Position numbers and translations under genes: made by a program. 64,000 nt of DNA from Anthopleura xanthogrammica (Eukaryota; Cnidaria; Anthozoa; Actiniaria; Actiniidae), in the NCBI GenBank assembly GCA_964019055.1, contig OZ025215.1:6365770-6429769 (forward strand), written 5' to 3'. Positions within the stretch are counted from its first letter, which is position 1. Every line of letters starts with the position of its first letter. Of this stretch, positions 47,087-64,000 are shown one piece after another. Under the pieces are notes generated by a model that worked only from the letters and a program-made list of their open reading frames with translations, was not told the origin of the DNA and did no database searches.

Positions 47087-47464
47087 ATGTCTGGTCGCGG
47101 TAAAGGCAAAGCAAAGGGCACCAAATCCAAAACTCGTTCATCCCGTGCAGGGCTTCAGTTCCCTGTCGGTCGTATCCATCGTCTTCTCCGCAAGGGCAAC
47201 TATGCTCAACGTGTTGGTGCTGGTGCTCCAGTCTACATGGCTGCAGTTCTTGAATACCTAAGCGCTGAAATCCTCGAGTTGGCCGGTAACGCTGCTCGTG
47301 ACAACAAGAAGAGCAGAATCATCCCTCGTCACTTGCAGTTGGCTGTCAGAAACGACGAGGAGTTGAACAAGCTTCTTGGTGGAGTCACCATTGCTCAAGG
47401 TGGTGTTTTGCCGAACATCCAAGCAGTTCTTCTGCCCAAGAAGACAGAAAAGAAAAGTTCTTAA
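47087..47464 (+). CDS. H2A: Histone H2A
   Basis: 125 residues, canonical. Stem-loop 47490-47505. Confidence 0.98.
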   Translation: MSGRGKGKAKGTKSKTRSSRAGLQFPVGRIHRLLRKGNYAQRVGAGAPVYMAAVLEYLSAEILELAGNAARDNKKSRIIPRHLQLAVRNDEELNKLLGGVTIAQGGVLPNIQAVLLPKKTEKKSS

Positions 47465-47792
47465 GCTGTGAAAACAGTTATCAAACAACGGCTCTTTTAG
47501 GAGCCACCAAATGACAAAAAAGAAATGACCATATGCTTATACATTCTATTCATACTGTATTCCATACAAATAGCCATAAGTTGACATCGTGGAGCGACCG
47601 TTACAGAATACAAGGCACTCAGTTTAGTTGAACTGGCTCGGTAGTTACTAGAAAAGCGCGTTACTTTTAGAACGAAGAATCATATACAGATCATTTTGAA
47701 AATAGTTGGGGAAGGTTTTGATGTTAGTTGTATGTTACATACTATGAATTGAAGCACAGAAAAGTAACAAAAATATAAATAAAGTAATATCG

Positions 47793-47857
47793 GCCGAAAT
47801 AGCTCAGTTGGGAGAGCGTCATACTGAAGGTCCTTGGTTCAAATCCGCTGTGTTCAT
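47793..47857 (+). pseudogene. tRNA-Phe-like pseudogene with 8-bp deletion
   Basis: As at 29244-29308; the last copy with this deletion. Confidence 0.65.
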
Positions 47858-48194
47858 AGGATTTCTGAACAATACCGGCTTTGTGCAGTTTTTTTTTTAT
47901 CTCCAAAGAATTTTTAAGAGAACTCTTAAACAGCTGGTCCGCCCTTTTTCCCATCATGTATGACATGCGCAATCTTTTGAACCGTTTTTCTTAACTACTA
48001 ATTTAGAATTTATTTTTCCCTACAAAAATACCTAATTTCGAAACAAGGCAAGTGAGATATGTTATTTGAGCAGTTTGTTTACTGTGAATGTTAGCTGTGT
48101 ATGTGAATATAAATTGAAGCATAGAGTCATGATCTTTTTAGCATGTGGTGGCTCCTAAAAGAGCCGTTTGTTTTTGGAACATTCAGGTATCATT

Positions 48195-48545
<351 letters not shown>

Positions 48546-48778
48546 CTAAAATTCTTTCCCCCTAAATATTAACACAAGGAACCTCTTAGGAAACAAGGGC
48601 TAAGGCAATATTTGAATGTGAAAAGAAATCATTAAAGATTCAAATATGGAAGGCTTGATCCGCTTGTTCAAATCGGCATCAAAAAGATCAACCTTTTTCA
48701 GTGATAATCTACCAATCGCGCTCTTAGCTCTTTTCAGCCAATCAAATTGTCTAGCGGCTGATATAAAATCTTGCTTGA

Positions 48779-49222
<444 letters not shown>

Positions 49223-49969
49223 ACACTACTAATATTAAATCTAACAACGGCTTCTTTAGGAGCCACCAAATGACACAAAGTCATGACTTTATATGCGTTA
49301 CGAAATAAAACCCTCTCGATTTTCTTTCATTTTAGAAAGAAGTCAAAAAAAATAGAAATTTCAAACTGATCACTGCACACATGTACAACATTAGAGTATT
49401 AACCGTCCTTAATAACATGCAATCCCGTAGGTATCGAGTACTTTTCTAAACAGACAAGAACTAAGGCATTAACAACCCTAATCTAAAAGAAACTGAAGCC
49501 AACAAATTCCAAACAGAATGACTAGCAAACAAAAAGTCACGGGGTTCGAATCCCGCCTGGGTTCAGGATTCATTTCGTAGAAAAATTCATCTTAAAAAAA
49601 CATCTCTAATAATTCACGAAAAGAACTACAAAGAAACTAATTTCGAAACAACACAAGTAAAATAGTTTATTTGAGCAGTTTGTTTACTGTGAATGTTAGC
49701 TGTGTATGTGAAACGCGGAATACGTTAAGAGTCATCAAGTAGTAAAAAAATGCTTTATCGCATGGGAAAGTGTTAGAAAGTTCCAAACATTTTTAAAGAA
49801 ATACTATTTTTTTTGTCTACAAAAAAAACTTTGGTGATTTAAATAAGAGGTGTTCTTTGAGGAGTATGTTTGTTTGTTGTCGAGACAGCATATATAGTCA
49901 TGACTTTTCATTCATTTGAGTGGCTCCTAAAAGAGCCGTTCATTTTGGTAGCAAACAGTTCGAAACTGT

Positions 49970-50341
49970 TTACTTGCTGCTGGTGTACTTGGTGACAGCC
50001 TTGGTACCTTCACTGACTGCGTGCTTGGCCAGCTCACCAGGGAGAAGAAGACGAACGGCCGTCTGGATTTCACGAGATGTGATGGTGGATTTCTTGTTGT
50101 ATTGAGCAAGTCGGGAAGCTTCACCAGCGATGCGCTCGAAGACATCGTTTACAAAGGAGTTCATGATGCTCATAGCTTTGCTGGAGATACCAGTGTCAGG
50201 ATGAACCTGCTTCATGACTTTGTAGATGTAGATGGCATAGGATTCCTTTCTTCTTGTCCTTCTTTTCTTCTTGTCACCAATCACGGCCTTCTTGCCGGCT
50301 TTCTTCTCGCCCTTCTTTTCTACGGATGGTTTTGGAGGCAT
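49970..50341 (-). CDS. H2B: Histone H2B
   Basis: 123 residues, canonical. Stem-loop 49922-49937. The last intact H2B in the window. Confidence 0.98.
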   Translation of the reverse strand: MPPKPSVEKKGEKKAGKKAVIGDKKKRRTRRKESYAIYIYKVMKQVHPDTGISSKAMSIMNSFVNDVFERIAGEASRLAQYNKKSTITSREIQTAVRLLLPGELAKHAVSEGTKAVTKYTSSK

Positions 50342-50659
50342 CTTTTTTGATTTTCTCAGCACAATCTAAATATGATTATCAAGCGTTGACGAAGGAATTT
50401 ATACTGAACTTACGGCCGGATCAATACGAACCGAAATCCGAAAGTTGTGATTGGCTGTGATTGGTTGTGATTGTGATTGTGAAAGCCAGTTATTATTCAG
50501 AGTGCATTATTCTCGTAGTCTTTGTGTATTGTTGTCAGATCAGTTTTGATTGGTGGCTTGTTATCCGACCATCTTCAAGCTTCAGGTATAAAATATGAAA
50601 TGCGCGTTTGTTCGGTATCTTCAAAATAATCTTAATTTAGAAAAAAACATTTGTTCAAC

Positions 50660-51037
50660 ATGTCTGGTCGCGGTAAAGGCAAAGCAAAGGGCACCAAATC
50701 CAAAACTCGTTCATCCCGTGCAGGGCTTCAGTTCCCTGTCGGTCGTATCCATCGTCTTCTCCGCAAGGGCAACTATGCTCAACGTGTTGGTGCTGGTGCT
50801 CCAGTCTACATGGCTGCAGTTCTTGAATACCTAAGCGCTGAAATCCTCGAGTTGGCCGGTAACGCTGCTCGTGACAACAAGAAGAGCAGAATCATCCCTC
50901 GTCACTTGCAGTTGGCTGTCAGAAACGACGAGGAGTTGAACAAGCTTCTTGGTGGAGTCACCATTGCTCAAGGTGGTGTTTTGCCGAACATCCAAGCAGT
51001 TCTTCTGCCCAAGAAGACAGAAAAGAAAAGTTCTTAA
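50660..51037 (+). CDS. H2A: Histone H2A
   Basis: 125 residues, canonical. Stem-loop 51063-51078. Confidence 0.98.
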   Translation: MSGRGKGKAKGTKSKTRSSRAGLQFPVGRIHRLLRKGNYAQRVGAGAPVYMAAVLEYLSAEILELAGNAARDNKKSRIIPRHLQLAVRNDEELNKLLGGVTIAQGGVLPNIQAVLLPKKTEKKSS

Positions 51038-51365
51038 GCTGTGAAAACAGTTATCAAACAACGGCTCTTTTAGGAGCCACCAAATGACAAAAAAGAAATG
51101 ACCATATGCTTATACATTCTATTCATACTGTATTCCATACAAATAGCCATAAGTTGACATCGTGGAGCGACCGTTACAGAATACAAGGCACTCAGTTTAG
51201 TTGAACTGGCTCGGTAGTTACTAGAAAAGCGCGTTACTTTTAGAACGAAGAATCATATACAGATCATTTTGAAAATAGTTGGGGAAGGTTTTGATGTTAG
51301 TTGTATGTTACATACTATGAATTGAAGCACAGAAAAGTAACAAAAATATAAATAAAGTAATATCG

Positions 51366-51438
51366 GCCGAAATAGCTCAGTTGGGAGAGCGTCATACTGA
51401 AGATCTGAAGGTCCTTGGTTCAAATCCGCTGTGTTCAT
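51366..51438 (+). pseudogene. tRNA-Phe-like pseudogene
   Basis: Full-length copy of the element at 1704-1776; ends the 11-kb homology. Confidence 0.63.
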
Positions 51439-51775
51439 AGGATTTCTGAACAATACCGGCTTTGTGCAGTTTTTTTTTTATCTCCAAAGAATTTTTAAGA
51501 GAACTCTTAAACAGCTGGTCCGCCCTTTTTCCCATCATGTATGACATGCGCAATCTTTTGAACCGTTTTTCTTAACTACTAATTTAGAATTTATTTTTCC
51601 CTACAAAAATACCTAATTTCGAAACAAGGCAAGTGAGATATGTTATTTGAGCAGTTTGTTTACTGTGAATGTTAGCTGTGTATGTGAATATAAATTGAAG
51701 CATAGAGTCATGATCTTTTTAGCATGTGGTGGCTCCTAAAAGAGCCGTTTGTTTTTGGAACATTCAGGTATCATT

Positions 51776-52126
<351 letters not shown>

Positions 52127-52359
52127 CTAAAATTCTTTCCCCCTAAATATTAACACAAGGAACCTCTTAGGAAACAAGGGCTAAGGCAATATTTGAATGT
52201 GAAAAGAAATCATTAAAGATTCAAATATGGAAGGCTTGATCCGCTTGTTCAAATCGGCATCAAAAAGATCAACCTTTTTCAGTGATAATCTACCAATCGC
52301 GCTCTTAGCTCTTTTCAGCCAATCAAATTGTCTAGCGGCTGATATAAAATCTTGCTTGA

Positions 52360-52706
<347 letters not shown>

Positions 52707-53024
52707 CTTTTTTGATTTTCTCAGCACAATCTAAATATGATTATCAAGCGTTGACGAAGGAATTTATACTGAACTTACGGCCGGATCAATACGAACCGAA
52801 ATCCGAAAGTTGTGATTGGCTGTGATTGGTTGTGATTGTGATTGTGAAAGCCAGTTATTATTCAGAGTGCATTATTCTCGTAGTCTTTGTGTATTGTTGT
52901 CAGATCAGTTTTGATTGGTGGCTTGTTATCCGACCATCTTCAAGCTTCAGGTATAAAATATGAAATGCGCGTTTGTTCGGTATCTTCAAAATAATCTTAA
53001 TTTAGAAAAAAACATTTGTTCAAC

Positions 53025-53402
53025 ATGTCTGGTCGCGGTAAAGGCAAAGCAAAGGGCACCAAATCCAAAACTCGTTCATCCCGTGCAGGGCTTCAGTTCC
53101 CTGTCGGTCGTATCCATCGTCTTCTCCGCAAGGGCAACTATGCTCAACGTGTTGGTGCTGGTGCTCCAGTCTACATGGCTGCAGTTCTTGAATACCTAAG
53201 CGCTGAAATCCTCGAGTTGGCCGGTAACGCTGCTCGTGACAACAAGAAGAGCAGAATCATCCCTCGTCACTTGCAGTTGGCTGTCAGAAACGACGAGGAG
53301 TTGAACAAGCTTCTTGGTGGAGTCACCATTGCTCAAGGTGGTGTTTTGCCGAACATCCAAGCAGTTCTTCTGCCCAAGAAGACAGAAAAGAAAAGTTCTT
53401 AA
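53025..53402 (+). CDS. H2A: Histone H2A
   Basis: 125 residues, canonical. Stem-loop 53428-53443. Confidence 0.98.
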   Translation: MSGRGKGKAKGTKSKTRSSRAGLQFPVGRIHRLLRKGNYAQRVGAGAPVYMAAVLEYLSAEILELAGNAARDNKKSRIIPRHLQLAVRNDEELNKLLGGVTIAQGGVLPNIQAVLLPKKTEKKSS

Positions 53403-53730
53403 GCTGTGAAAACAGTTATCAAACAACGGCTCTTTTAGGAGCCACCAAATGACAAAAAAGAAATGACCATATGCTTATACATTCTATTCATACTGTATTC
53501 CATACAAATAGCCATAAGTTGACATCGTGGAGCGACCGTTACAGAATACAAGGCACTCAGTTTAGTTGAACTGGCTCAGTAGTTACTAGAAAAGCGCGTT
53601 ACTTTTAGAACGAAGAATCATATACAGATCATTTTGAAAATAGTTGGGGAAGGTTTTGATGTTAGTTGTATGTTACATACTATGAATTGAAGCACAGAAA
53701 AGTAACAAAAATATAAATAAAGTAATATCG

Positions 53731-53803
53731 GCCGAAATAGCTCAGTTGGGAGAGCGTCATACTGAAGATCTGAAGGTCCTTGGTTCAAATCCGCTGTGTT
53801 CAT
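53731..53803 (+). pseudogene. tRNA-Phe-like pseudogene
   Basis: Full-length copy of the element at 1704-1776. Confidence 0.63.
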
Positions 53804-54140
53804 AGGATTTCTGAACAATACCGGCTTTGTGCAGTTTTTTTTTTATCTCCAAAGAATTTTTAAGAGAACTCTTAAACAGCTGGTCCGCCCTTTTTCCCAT
53901 CATGTATGACATGCGCAATCTTTTGAACCGTTTTTCTTAACTACTAATTTAGAATTTATTTTTCCCTACAAAAATACCTAATTTCGAAACAAGGCAAGTG
54001 AGATATGTTATTTGAGCAGTTTGTTTACTGTGAATGTTAGCTGTGTATGTGAATATAAATTGAAGCATAGAGTCATGATCTTTTTAGCATGTGGTGGCTC
54101 CTAAAAGAGCCGTTTGTTTTTGGAACATTCAGGTATCATT

Positions 54141-54491
<351 letters not shown>

Positions 54492-54724
54492 CTAAAATTC
54501 TTTCCCCCTAAATATTAACACAAGGAACCTCTTAGGAAACAAGGGCTAAGGCAATATTTGAATGTGAAAAGAAATCATTAAAGATTCAAATATGGAAGGC
54601 TTGATCCGCTTGTTCAAATCGGCATCAAAAAGATCAACCTTTTTCAGTGATAATCTACCAATCGCGCTCTTAGCTCTTTTCAGCCAATCAAATTGTCTAG
54701 CGGCTGATATAAAATCTTGCTTGA

Positions 54725-55168
<444 letters not shown>

Positions 55169-55737
55169 ACACTACTAATATTAAATCTAACAACGGCTTC
55201 TTTAGGAGCCACCAAATGACACAAAGTCATGACTTTATATGCGTTACGAAATAAAACCCTCTCGATTTTCTTTCATTTTAGAAAGAAGTCAAAAAAAATA
55301 GAAATTTCAAACTGATCACTGCACACATGTACAACATTAGAGTATTAACCGTCCTTAATAACATGCAATCCCGTAGGTATCGAGTACTTTTCTAAACAGA
55401 CAAGAACTAAGGCATTAACAACCCTAATCTAAAAGAAACTGAAGCCAACAAATTCCAAACAGAATGACTAGCAAACAAAAAGTCACGGGGTTCGAATCCC
55501 GCCTGGGTTCAGGATTCATTTCGTAGAAAAATTCATCTTAAAAAAACATCTCTAATAATTCACGAAAAGAACTACAAAGAAACTAATTTCGAAACAACAC
55601 AAGTAAAATAGTTTATTTGAGCAGTTTGTTTACTGTGAATGTTAGCTGTGTATGTGAATATAAATTGAAGCATAGAGTCATGATCTTTTTAGCATGTGGT
55701 GGCTCCTAAAAGAGCCGTTTGTTTTTGGAACATTCAG

Positions 55738-55842
55738 GAGTTGAACAAGCTTCTTGGTGGAGTCACCATTGCTCAAGGTGGTGTTTTGCCGAACATCCAA
55801 GCAGTTCTTCTGCCCAAGAAGACAGAAAAGAAAAGTTCTTAA
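55738..55842 (+). pseudogene. H2A: H2A 3' fragment
   Basis: Same junction as at 27329, but here followed by an intact H4 rather than a truncated H2B. Stem-loop 55868-55883. Confidence 0.93.
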
Positions 55843-56170
55843 GCTGTGAAAACAGTTATCAAACAACGGCTCTTTTAGGAGCCACCAAATGACAAAAAAG
55901 AAATGACCATATGCTTATACATTCTATTCATACTGTATTCCATACAAATAGCCATAAGTTGACATCGTGGAGCGACCGTTACAGAATACAAGGCACTCAG
56001 TTTAGTTGAACTGGCTCGGTAGTTACTAGAAAAGCGCGTTACTTTTAGAACGAAGAATCATATACAGATCATTTTGAAAATAGTTGGGGAAGGTTTTGAT
56101 GTTAGTTGTATGTTACATACTATGAATTGAAGCACAGAAAAGTAACAAAAATATAAATAAAGTAATATCG

Positions 56171-56243
56171 GCCGAAATAGCTCAGTTGGGAGAGCGTCAT
56201 ACTGAAGATCTGAAGGTCCTTGGTTCAAATCCGCTGTGTTCAT
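56171..56243 (+). pseudogene. tRNA-Phe-like pseudogene
   Basis: Full-length copy of the element at 1704-1776. Confidence 0.63.
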
Positions 56244-56580
56244 AGGATTTCTGAACAATACCGGCTTTGTGCAGTTTTTTTTTTATCTCCAAAGAATTTT
56301 TAAGAGAACTCTTAAACAGCTGGTCCGCCCTTTTTCCCATCATGTATGACATGCGCAATCTTTTGAACCGTTTTTCTTAACTACTAATTTAGAATTTATT
56401 TTTCCCTACAAAAATACCTAATTTCGAAACAAGGCAAGTGAGATATGTTATTTGAGCAGTTTGTTTACTGTGAATGTTAGCTGTGTATGTGAATATAAAT
56501 TGAAGCATAGAGTCATGATCTTTTTAGCATGTGGTGGCTCCTAAAAGAGCCGTTTGTTTTTGGAACATTCAGGTATCATT

Positions 56581-56931
<351 letters not shown>

Positions 56932-57164
56932 CTAAAATTCTTTCCCCCTAAATATTAACACAAGGAACCTCTTAGGAAACAAGGGCTAAGGCAATATTTG
57001 AATGTGAAAAGAAATCATTAAAGATTCAAATATGGAAGGCTTAATCCGCTTGTTCAAATCGGCATCAAAAAGATCAACCTTTTTCAGTGATAATCTACCA
57101 ATCGCGCTCTTAGCTCTTTTCAGCCAATCAAATTGTCTAGCGGCTGATATAAAATCTTGCTTGA

Positions 57165-57511
<347 letters not shown>

Positions 57512-57615
57512 CTTTTTTGATTTTCTCAGCACAATCTAAATATGATTATCAAGCGTTGACGAAGGAATTTATACTGAACTTACGGCCGGATCAATACGAA
57601 CCGAAATCCGAAAGT

Positions 57616-57645
57616 TGTGATTGGCTGTGATTGGTTGTGATTGTG
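57616..57645. promoter_or_regulatory. Shortened CCAAT/GTGATTG array, unit 19
   Basis: 30 bp instead of 36; one TGATTG-type step lost while both CCAAT boxes remain. Confidence 0.7.
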
Positions 57646-57823
57646 AAAGCCAGTTATTATTCAGAGTGCATTATTCTCGTAGTCTTTGTGTATTGTTGTC
57701 AGATCAGTTTTGATTGGTGGCTTGTTATCCGACCATCTTCAAGCTTCAGGTATAAAATATGAAATGCGCGTTTGTTCGGTATCTTCAAAATAATCTTAAT
57801 TTAGAAAAAAACATTTGTTCAAC

Positions 57824-58201
57824 ATGTCTGGTCGCGGTAAAGGCAAAGCAAAGGGCACCAAATCCAAAACTCGTTCATCCCGTGCAGGGCTTCAGTTCCC
57901 TGTCGGTCGTATCCATCGTCTTCTCCGCAAGGGCAACTATGCTCAACGTGTTGGTGCTGGTGCTCCAGTCTACATGGCTGCAGTTCTTGAATACCTAAGC
58001 GCTGAAATCCTCGAGTTGGCCGGTAACGCTGCTCGTGACAACAAGAAGAGCAGAATCATCCCTCGTCACTTGCAGTTGGCTGTCAGAAACGACGAGGAGT
58101 TGAACAAGCTTCTTGGTGGAGTCACCATTGCTCAAGGTGGTGTTTTGCCGAACATCCAAGCAGTTCTTCTGCCCAAGAAGACAGAAAAGAAAAGTTCTTA
58201 A
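57824..58201 (+). CDS. H2A: Histone H2A
   Basis: 125 residues, canonical. Stem-loop 58227-58242. The last H2A in the window. Confidence 0.98.
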   Translation: MSGRGKGKAKGTKSKTRSSRAGLQFPVGRIHRLLRKGNYAQRVGAGAPVYMAAVLEYLSAEILELAGNAARDNKKSRIIPRHLQLAVRNDEELNKLLGGVTIAQGGVLPNIQAVLLPKKTEKKSS

Positions 58202-58529
58202 GCTGTGAAAACAGTTATCAAACAACGGCTCTTTTAGGAGCCACCAAATGACAAAAAAGAAATGACCATATGCTTATACATTCTATTCATACTGTATTCC
58301 ATACAAATAGCCATAAGTTGACATCGTGGAGCGACCGTTACAGAATACAAGGCACTCAGTTTAGTTGAACTGGCTCGGTAGTTACTAGAAAAGCGCGTTA
58401 CTTTTAGAACGAAGAATCATATACAGATCATTTTGAAAATAGTTGGGGAAGGTTTTGATGTTAGTTGTATGTTACATACTATGAATTGAAGCACAGAAAA
58501 GTAACAAAAATATAAATAAAGTAATATCG

Positions 58530-58602
58530 GCCGAAATAGCTCAGTTGGGAGAGCGTCATACTGAAGATCTGAAGGTCCTTGGTTCAAATCCGCTGTGTTC
58601 AT
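58530..58602 (+). pseudogene. tRNA-Phe-like pseudogene
   Basis: Full-length copy of the element at 1704-1776. Confidence 0.63.
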
Positions 58603-58939
58603 AGGATTTCTGAACAATACCGGCTTTGTGCAGTTTTTTTTTTATCTCCAAAGAATTTTTAAGAGAACTCTTAAACAGCTGGTCCGCCCTTTTTCCCATC
58701 ATGTATGACATGCGCAATCTTTTGAACCGTTTTTCTTAACTACTAATTTAGAATTTATTTTTCCCTACAAAAATACCTAATTTCGAAACAAGGCAAGTGA
58801 GATATGTTATTTGAGCAGTTTGTTTACTGTGAATGTTAGCTGTGTATGTGAATATAAATTGAAGCATAGAGTCATGATCTTTTTAGCATGTGGTGGCTCC
58901 TAAAAGAGCCGTTTGTTTTTGGAACATTCAGGTATCATT

Positions 58940-59290
<351 letters not shown>

Positions 59291-59523
59291 CTAAAATTCT
59301 TTCCCCCTAAATATTAACACAAGGAACCTCTTAGGAAACAAGGGCTAAGGCAATATTTGAATGTGAAAAGAAATCATTAAAGATTCAAATATGGAAGGCT
59401 TGATCCGCTTGTTCAAATCGGCATCAAAAAGATCAACCTTTTTCAGTGATAATCTACCAATCGCGCTCTTAGCTCTTTTCAGCCAATCAAATTGTCTAGC
59501 GGCTGATATAAAATCTTGCTTGA

Positions 59524-59967
<444 letters not shown>

Positions 59968-60656
59968 ACACTACTAATATTAAATCTAACAACGGCTTCT
60001 TTAGGAGCCACCAAATGACACAAAGTCATGACTTTATATGCGTTACGAAATAAAACCCTCTCGATTTTCTTTCATTTTAGAAAGAAGTCAAAAAAAATAG
60101 AAATTTCAAACTGATCACTGCACACATGTACAACATTAGAGTATTAACCGTCCTTAATAACATGCAATCCCGTAGGTATCGAGTACTTTTCTAAACAGAC
60201 AAGAACTAAGGCATTAACAACCCTAATCTAAAAGAAACTGAAGCCAACAAATTCCAAACAGAATGACTAGCAAACAAAAAGTCACGGGGTTCGAATCCCG
60301 CCTGGGTTCAGGATTCATTTCGTAGAAAAATTCATCTTAAAAAAACATCTCTAATAATTCACGAAAAGAACTACAAAGAAACTAATTTCGAAACAACACA
60401 AGTAAAATAGTTTATTTGAGCAGTTTGTTTACTGTGAATGTTAGCTGTGTATGTGAAACGCGGAATACGTTAAGAGTCATCAAGTAGTAAAAAAATGCTT
60501 TATCGCATGGGAAAGTGTTAGAAAGTTCCAAACATTTTCTAAATCATATACAGATCATTTTGAAAATAGTTGGGGAAGGTTTTGATGTTAGTTGTATGTT
60601 ACATACTATGAATTGAAGCACAGAAAAGTAACAAAAATATAAATAAAGTAATATCG

Positions 60657-60729
60657 GCCGAAATAGCTCAGTTGGGAGAGCGTCATACTGAAGATCTGAA
60701 GGTCCTTGGTTCAAATCCGCTGTGTTCAT
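60657..60729 (+). pseudogene. tRNA-Phe-like pseudogene
   Basis: Full-length copy of the element at 1704-1776. Confidence 0.63.
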
Positions 60730-61066
60730 AGGATTTCTGAACAATACCGGCTTTGTGCAGTTTTTTTTTTATCTCCAAAGAATTTTTAAGAGAACTCTTA
60801 AACAGCTGGTCCGCCCTTTTTCCCATCATGTATGACATGCGCAATCTTTTGAACCGTTTTTCTTAACTACTAATTTAGAATTTATTTTTCCCTACAAAAA
60901 TACCTAATTTCGAAACAAGGCAAGTGAGATATGTTATTTGAGCAGTTTGTTTACTGTGAATGTTAGCTGTGTATGTGAATATAAATTGAAGCATAGAGTC
61001 ATGATCTTTTTAGCATGTGGTGGCTCCTAAAAGAGCCGTTTGTTTTTGGAACATTCAGGTATCATT

Positions 61067-61417
<351 letters not shown>

Positions 61418-61641
61418 CTAAAATTCTTTCCCCCTAAATATTAACACAAGGAACCTCTTAGGAAACAAGGGCTAAGGCAATATTTGAATGTGAAAAGAAA
61501 TCATTAAAGATTCAAATATGGAAGGCTTGTTCAAATCGGCATCAAAAAGATCAACCTTTTTCAGTGATAATCTACCAATCGCGCTCTTAGCTCTTTTCAG
61601 CCAATCAAATTGTCTAGCGGCTGATATAAAATCTTGCTTGA

Positions 61642-62085
<444 letters not shown>

Positions 62086-62774
62086 ACACTACTAATATTA
62101 AATCTAACAACGGCTTCTTTAGGAGCCACCAAATGACACAAAGTCATGACTTTATATGCGTTACGAAATAAAACCCTCTCGATTTTCTTTCATTTTAGAA
62201 AGAAGTCAAAAAAAATAGAAATTTCAAACTGATCACTGCACACATGTACAACATTAGAGTATTAACCGTCCTTAATAACATGCAATCCCGTAGGTATCGA
62301 GTACTTTTCTAAACAGACAAGAACTAAGGCATTAACAACCCTAATCTAAAAGAAACTGAAGCCAACAAATTCCAAACAGAATGACTAGCAAACAAAAAGT
62401 CACGGGGTTCGAATCCCGCCTGGGTTCAGGATTCATTTCGTAGAAAAATTCATCTTAAAAAAACATCTCTAATAATTCACGAAAAGAACTACAAAGAAAC
62501 TAATTTCGAAACAACACAAGTAAAATAGTTTATTTGAGCAGTTTGTTTACTGTGAATGTTAGCTGTGTATGTGAAACGCGGAATACGTTAAGAGTCATCA
62601 AGTAGTAAAAAAATGCTTTATCGCATGGGAAAGTGTTAGAAAGTTCCAAACATTTTCTAAATCATATACAGATCATTTTGAAAATAGTTGGGGAAGGTTT
62701 TGATGTTAGTTGTATGTTACATACTATGAATTGAAGCACAGAAAAGTAACAAAAATATAAATAAAGTAATATCG

Positions 62775-62847
62775 GCCGAAATAGCTCAGTTGGGAGAGCG
62801 TCATACTGAAGATCTGAAGGTCCTTGGTTCAAATCCGCTGTGTTCAT
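62775..62847 (+). pseudogene. tRNA-Phe-like pseudogene
   Basis: Full-length copy of the element at 1704-1776. Confidence 0.63.
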
Positions 62848-63184
62848 AGGATTTCTGAACAATACCGGCTTTGTGCAGTTTTTTTTTTATCTCCAAAGAA
62901 TTTTTAAGAGAACTCTTAAACAGCTGGTCCGCCCTTTTTCCCATCATGTATGACATGCGCAATCTTTTGAACCGTTTTTCTTAACTACTAATTTAGAATT
63001 TATTTTTCCCTACAAAAATACCTAATTTCGAAACAAGGCAAGTGAGATATGTTATTTGAGCAGTTTGTTTACTGTGAATGTTAGCTGTGTATGTGAATAT
63101 AAATTGAAGCATAGAGTCATGATCTTTTTAGCATGTGGTGGCTCCTAAAAGAGCCGTTTGTTTTTGGAACATTCAGGTATCATT

Positions 63185-63535
<351 letters not shown>

Positions 63536-63759
63536 CTAAAATTCTTTCCCCCTAAATATTAACACAAGGAACCTCTTAGGAAACAAGGGCTAAGGCAATA
63601 TTTGAATGTGAAAAGAAATCATTAAAGATTCAAATATGGAAGGCTTGTTCAAATCGGCATCAAAAAGATCAACCTTTTTCAGTGATAATCTACCAATCGC
63701 GCTCTTAGCTCTTTTCAGCCAATCAAATTGTCTAGCGGCTGATATAAAATCTTGCTTGA

Positions 63760-64000
<241 letters not shown>

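Overview
This window is one uninterrupted tandem array of replication-dependent core histone genes from an animal nuclear genome. The H2A N-terminus ([20 protein letters not shown]), the S87/S96/C110-type H3 and the lack of introns are typical of metazoan canonical histones. The H2A tail and the H1-less quartet layout look most like a cnidarian, but that is inference from memory of the family. Every intact gene ends in a histone-mRNA 3' stem-loop (GGCTCTTTTAGGAGCC in H2A, H2B and H4; GGCTTCTTTAGGAGCC in H3) followed by ACCA or a close variant, so these are non-polyadenylated, S-phase-type histone genes.

The ancestral unit (about 3.39 to 3.57 kb) reads H2B(-) <- divergent promoter -> H2A(+), then H4(-) <- divergent promoter -> H3(+). 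I count 21 units, each taken as ending at its H3: unit 1 at 1-3141, unit 2 at 3142-6531, and so on to unit 21, cut by the window end. No H1 gene is present. Intact genes are 20 H4, 16 H3 (plus one cut at the right edge), 16 H2A and 10 H2B (one with a lost stop). The imbalance comes from recurrent unit-internal deletions.

Layout: 1-3141 is a decayed unit (H2A frameshift, H2B stop loss). 3142-21920 holds units 2-7, in which two unit types alternate (a 6,777-bp dimer); unit 3 has an H4/H2B deletion fusion. 21921-26755 (units 8-9) follows H3/H2B tail-to-tail truncations. 26756-52506 contains an 11,061-bp tandem segmental duplication (about 28564-39624 and 39625-50685), which carries H2A-fragment blocks and paired missense variants in H2A and H3. 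52507-59967 has more H3/H2B truncations and an H3 R8C gene. 59968-64000 consists of reduced units with only H4 and H3.

Spacers hold two tRNA-derived pieces: a tRNA-Phe(GAA)-like pseudogene followed by a T9 run in the H2A-H4 spacer (18 copies, absent from five units) and a lone tRNA 3' half with a B-box in the H3-H2B spacer. They also hold a 76-bp direct repeat present in both spacers, which has served as a recombination site. A previously unremarked pattern is a shared element (AAAG..ATGAC..TATATGC) a fixed short distance after the stem-loop in all four gene types, a candidate U7-pairing or 3'-processing element.
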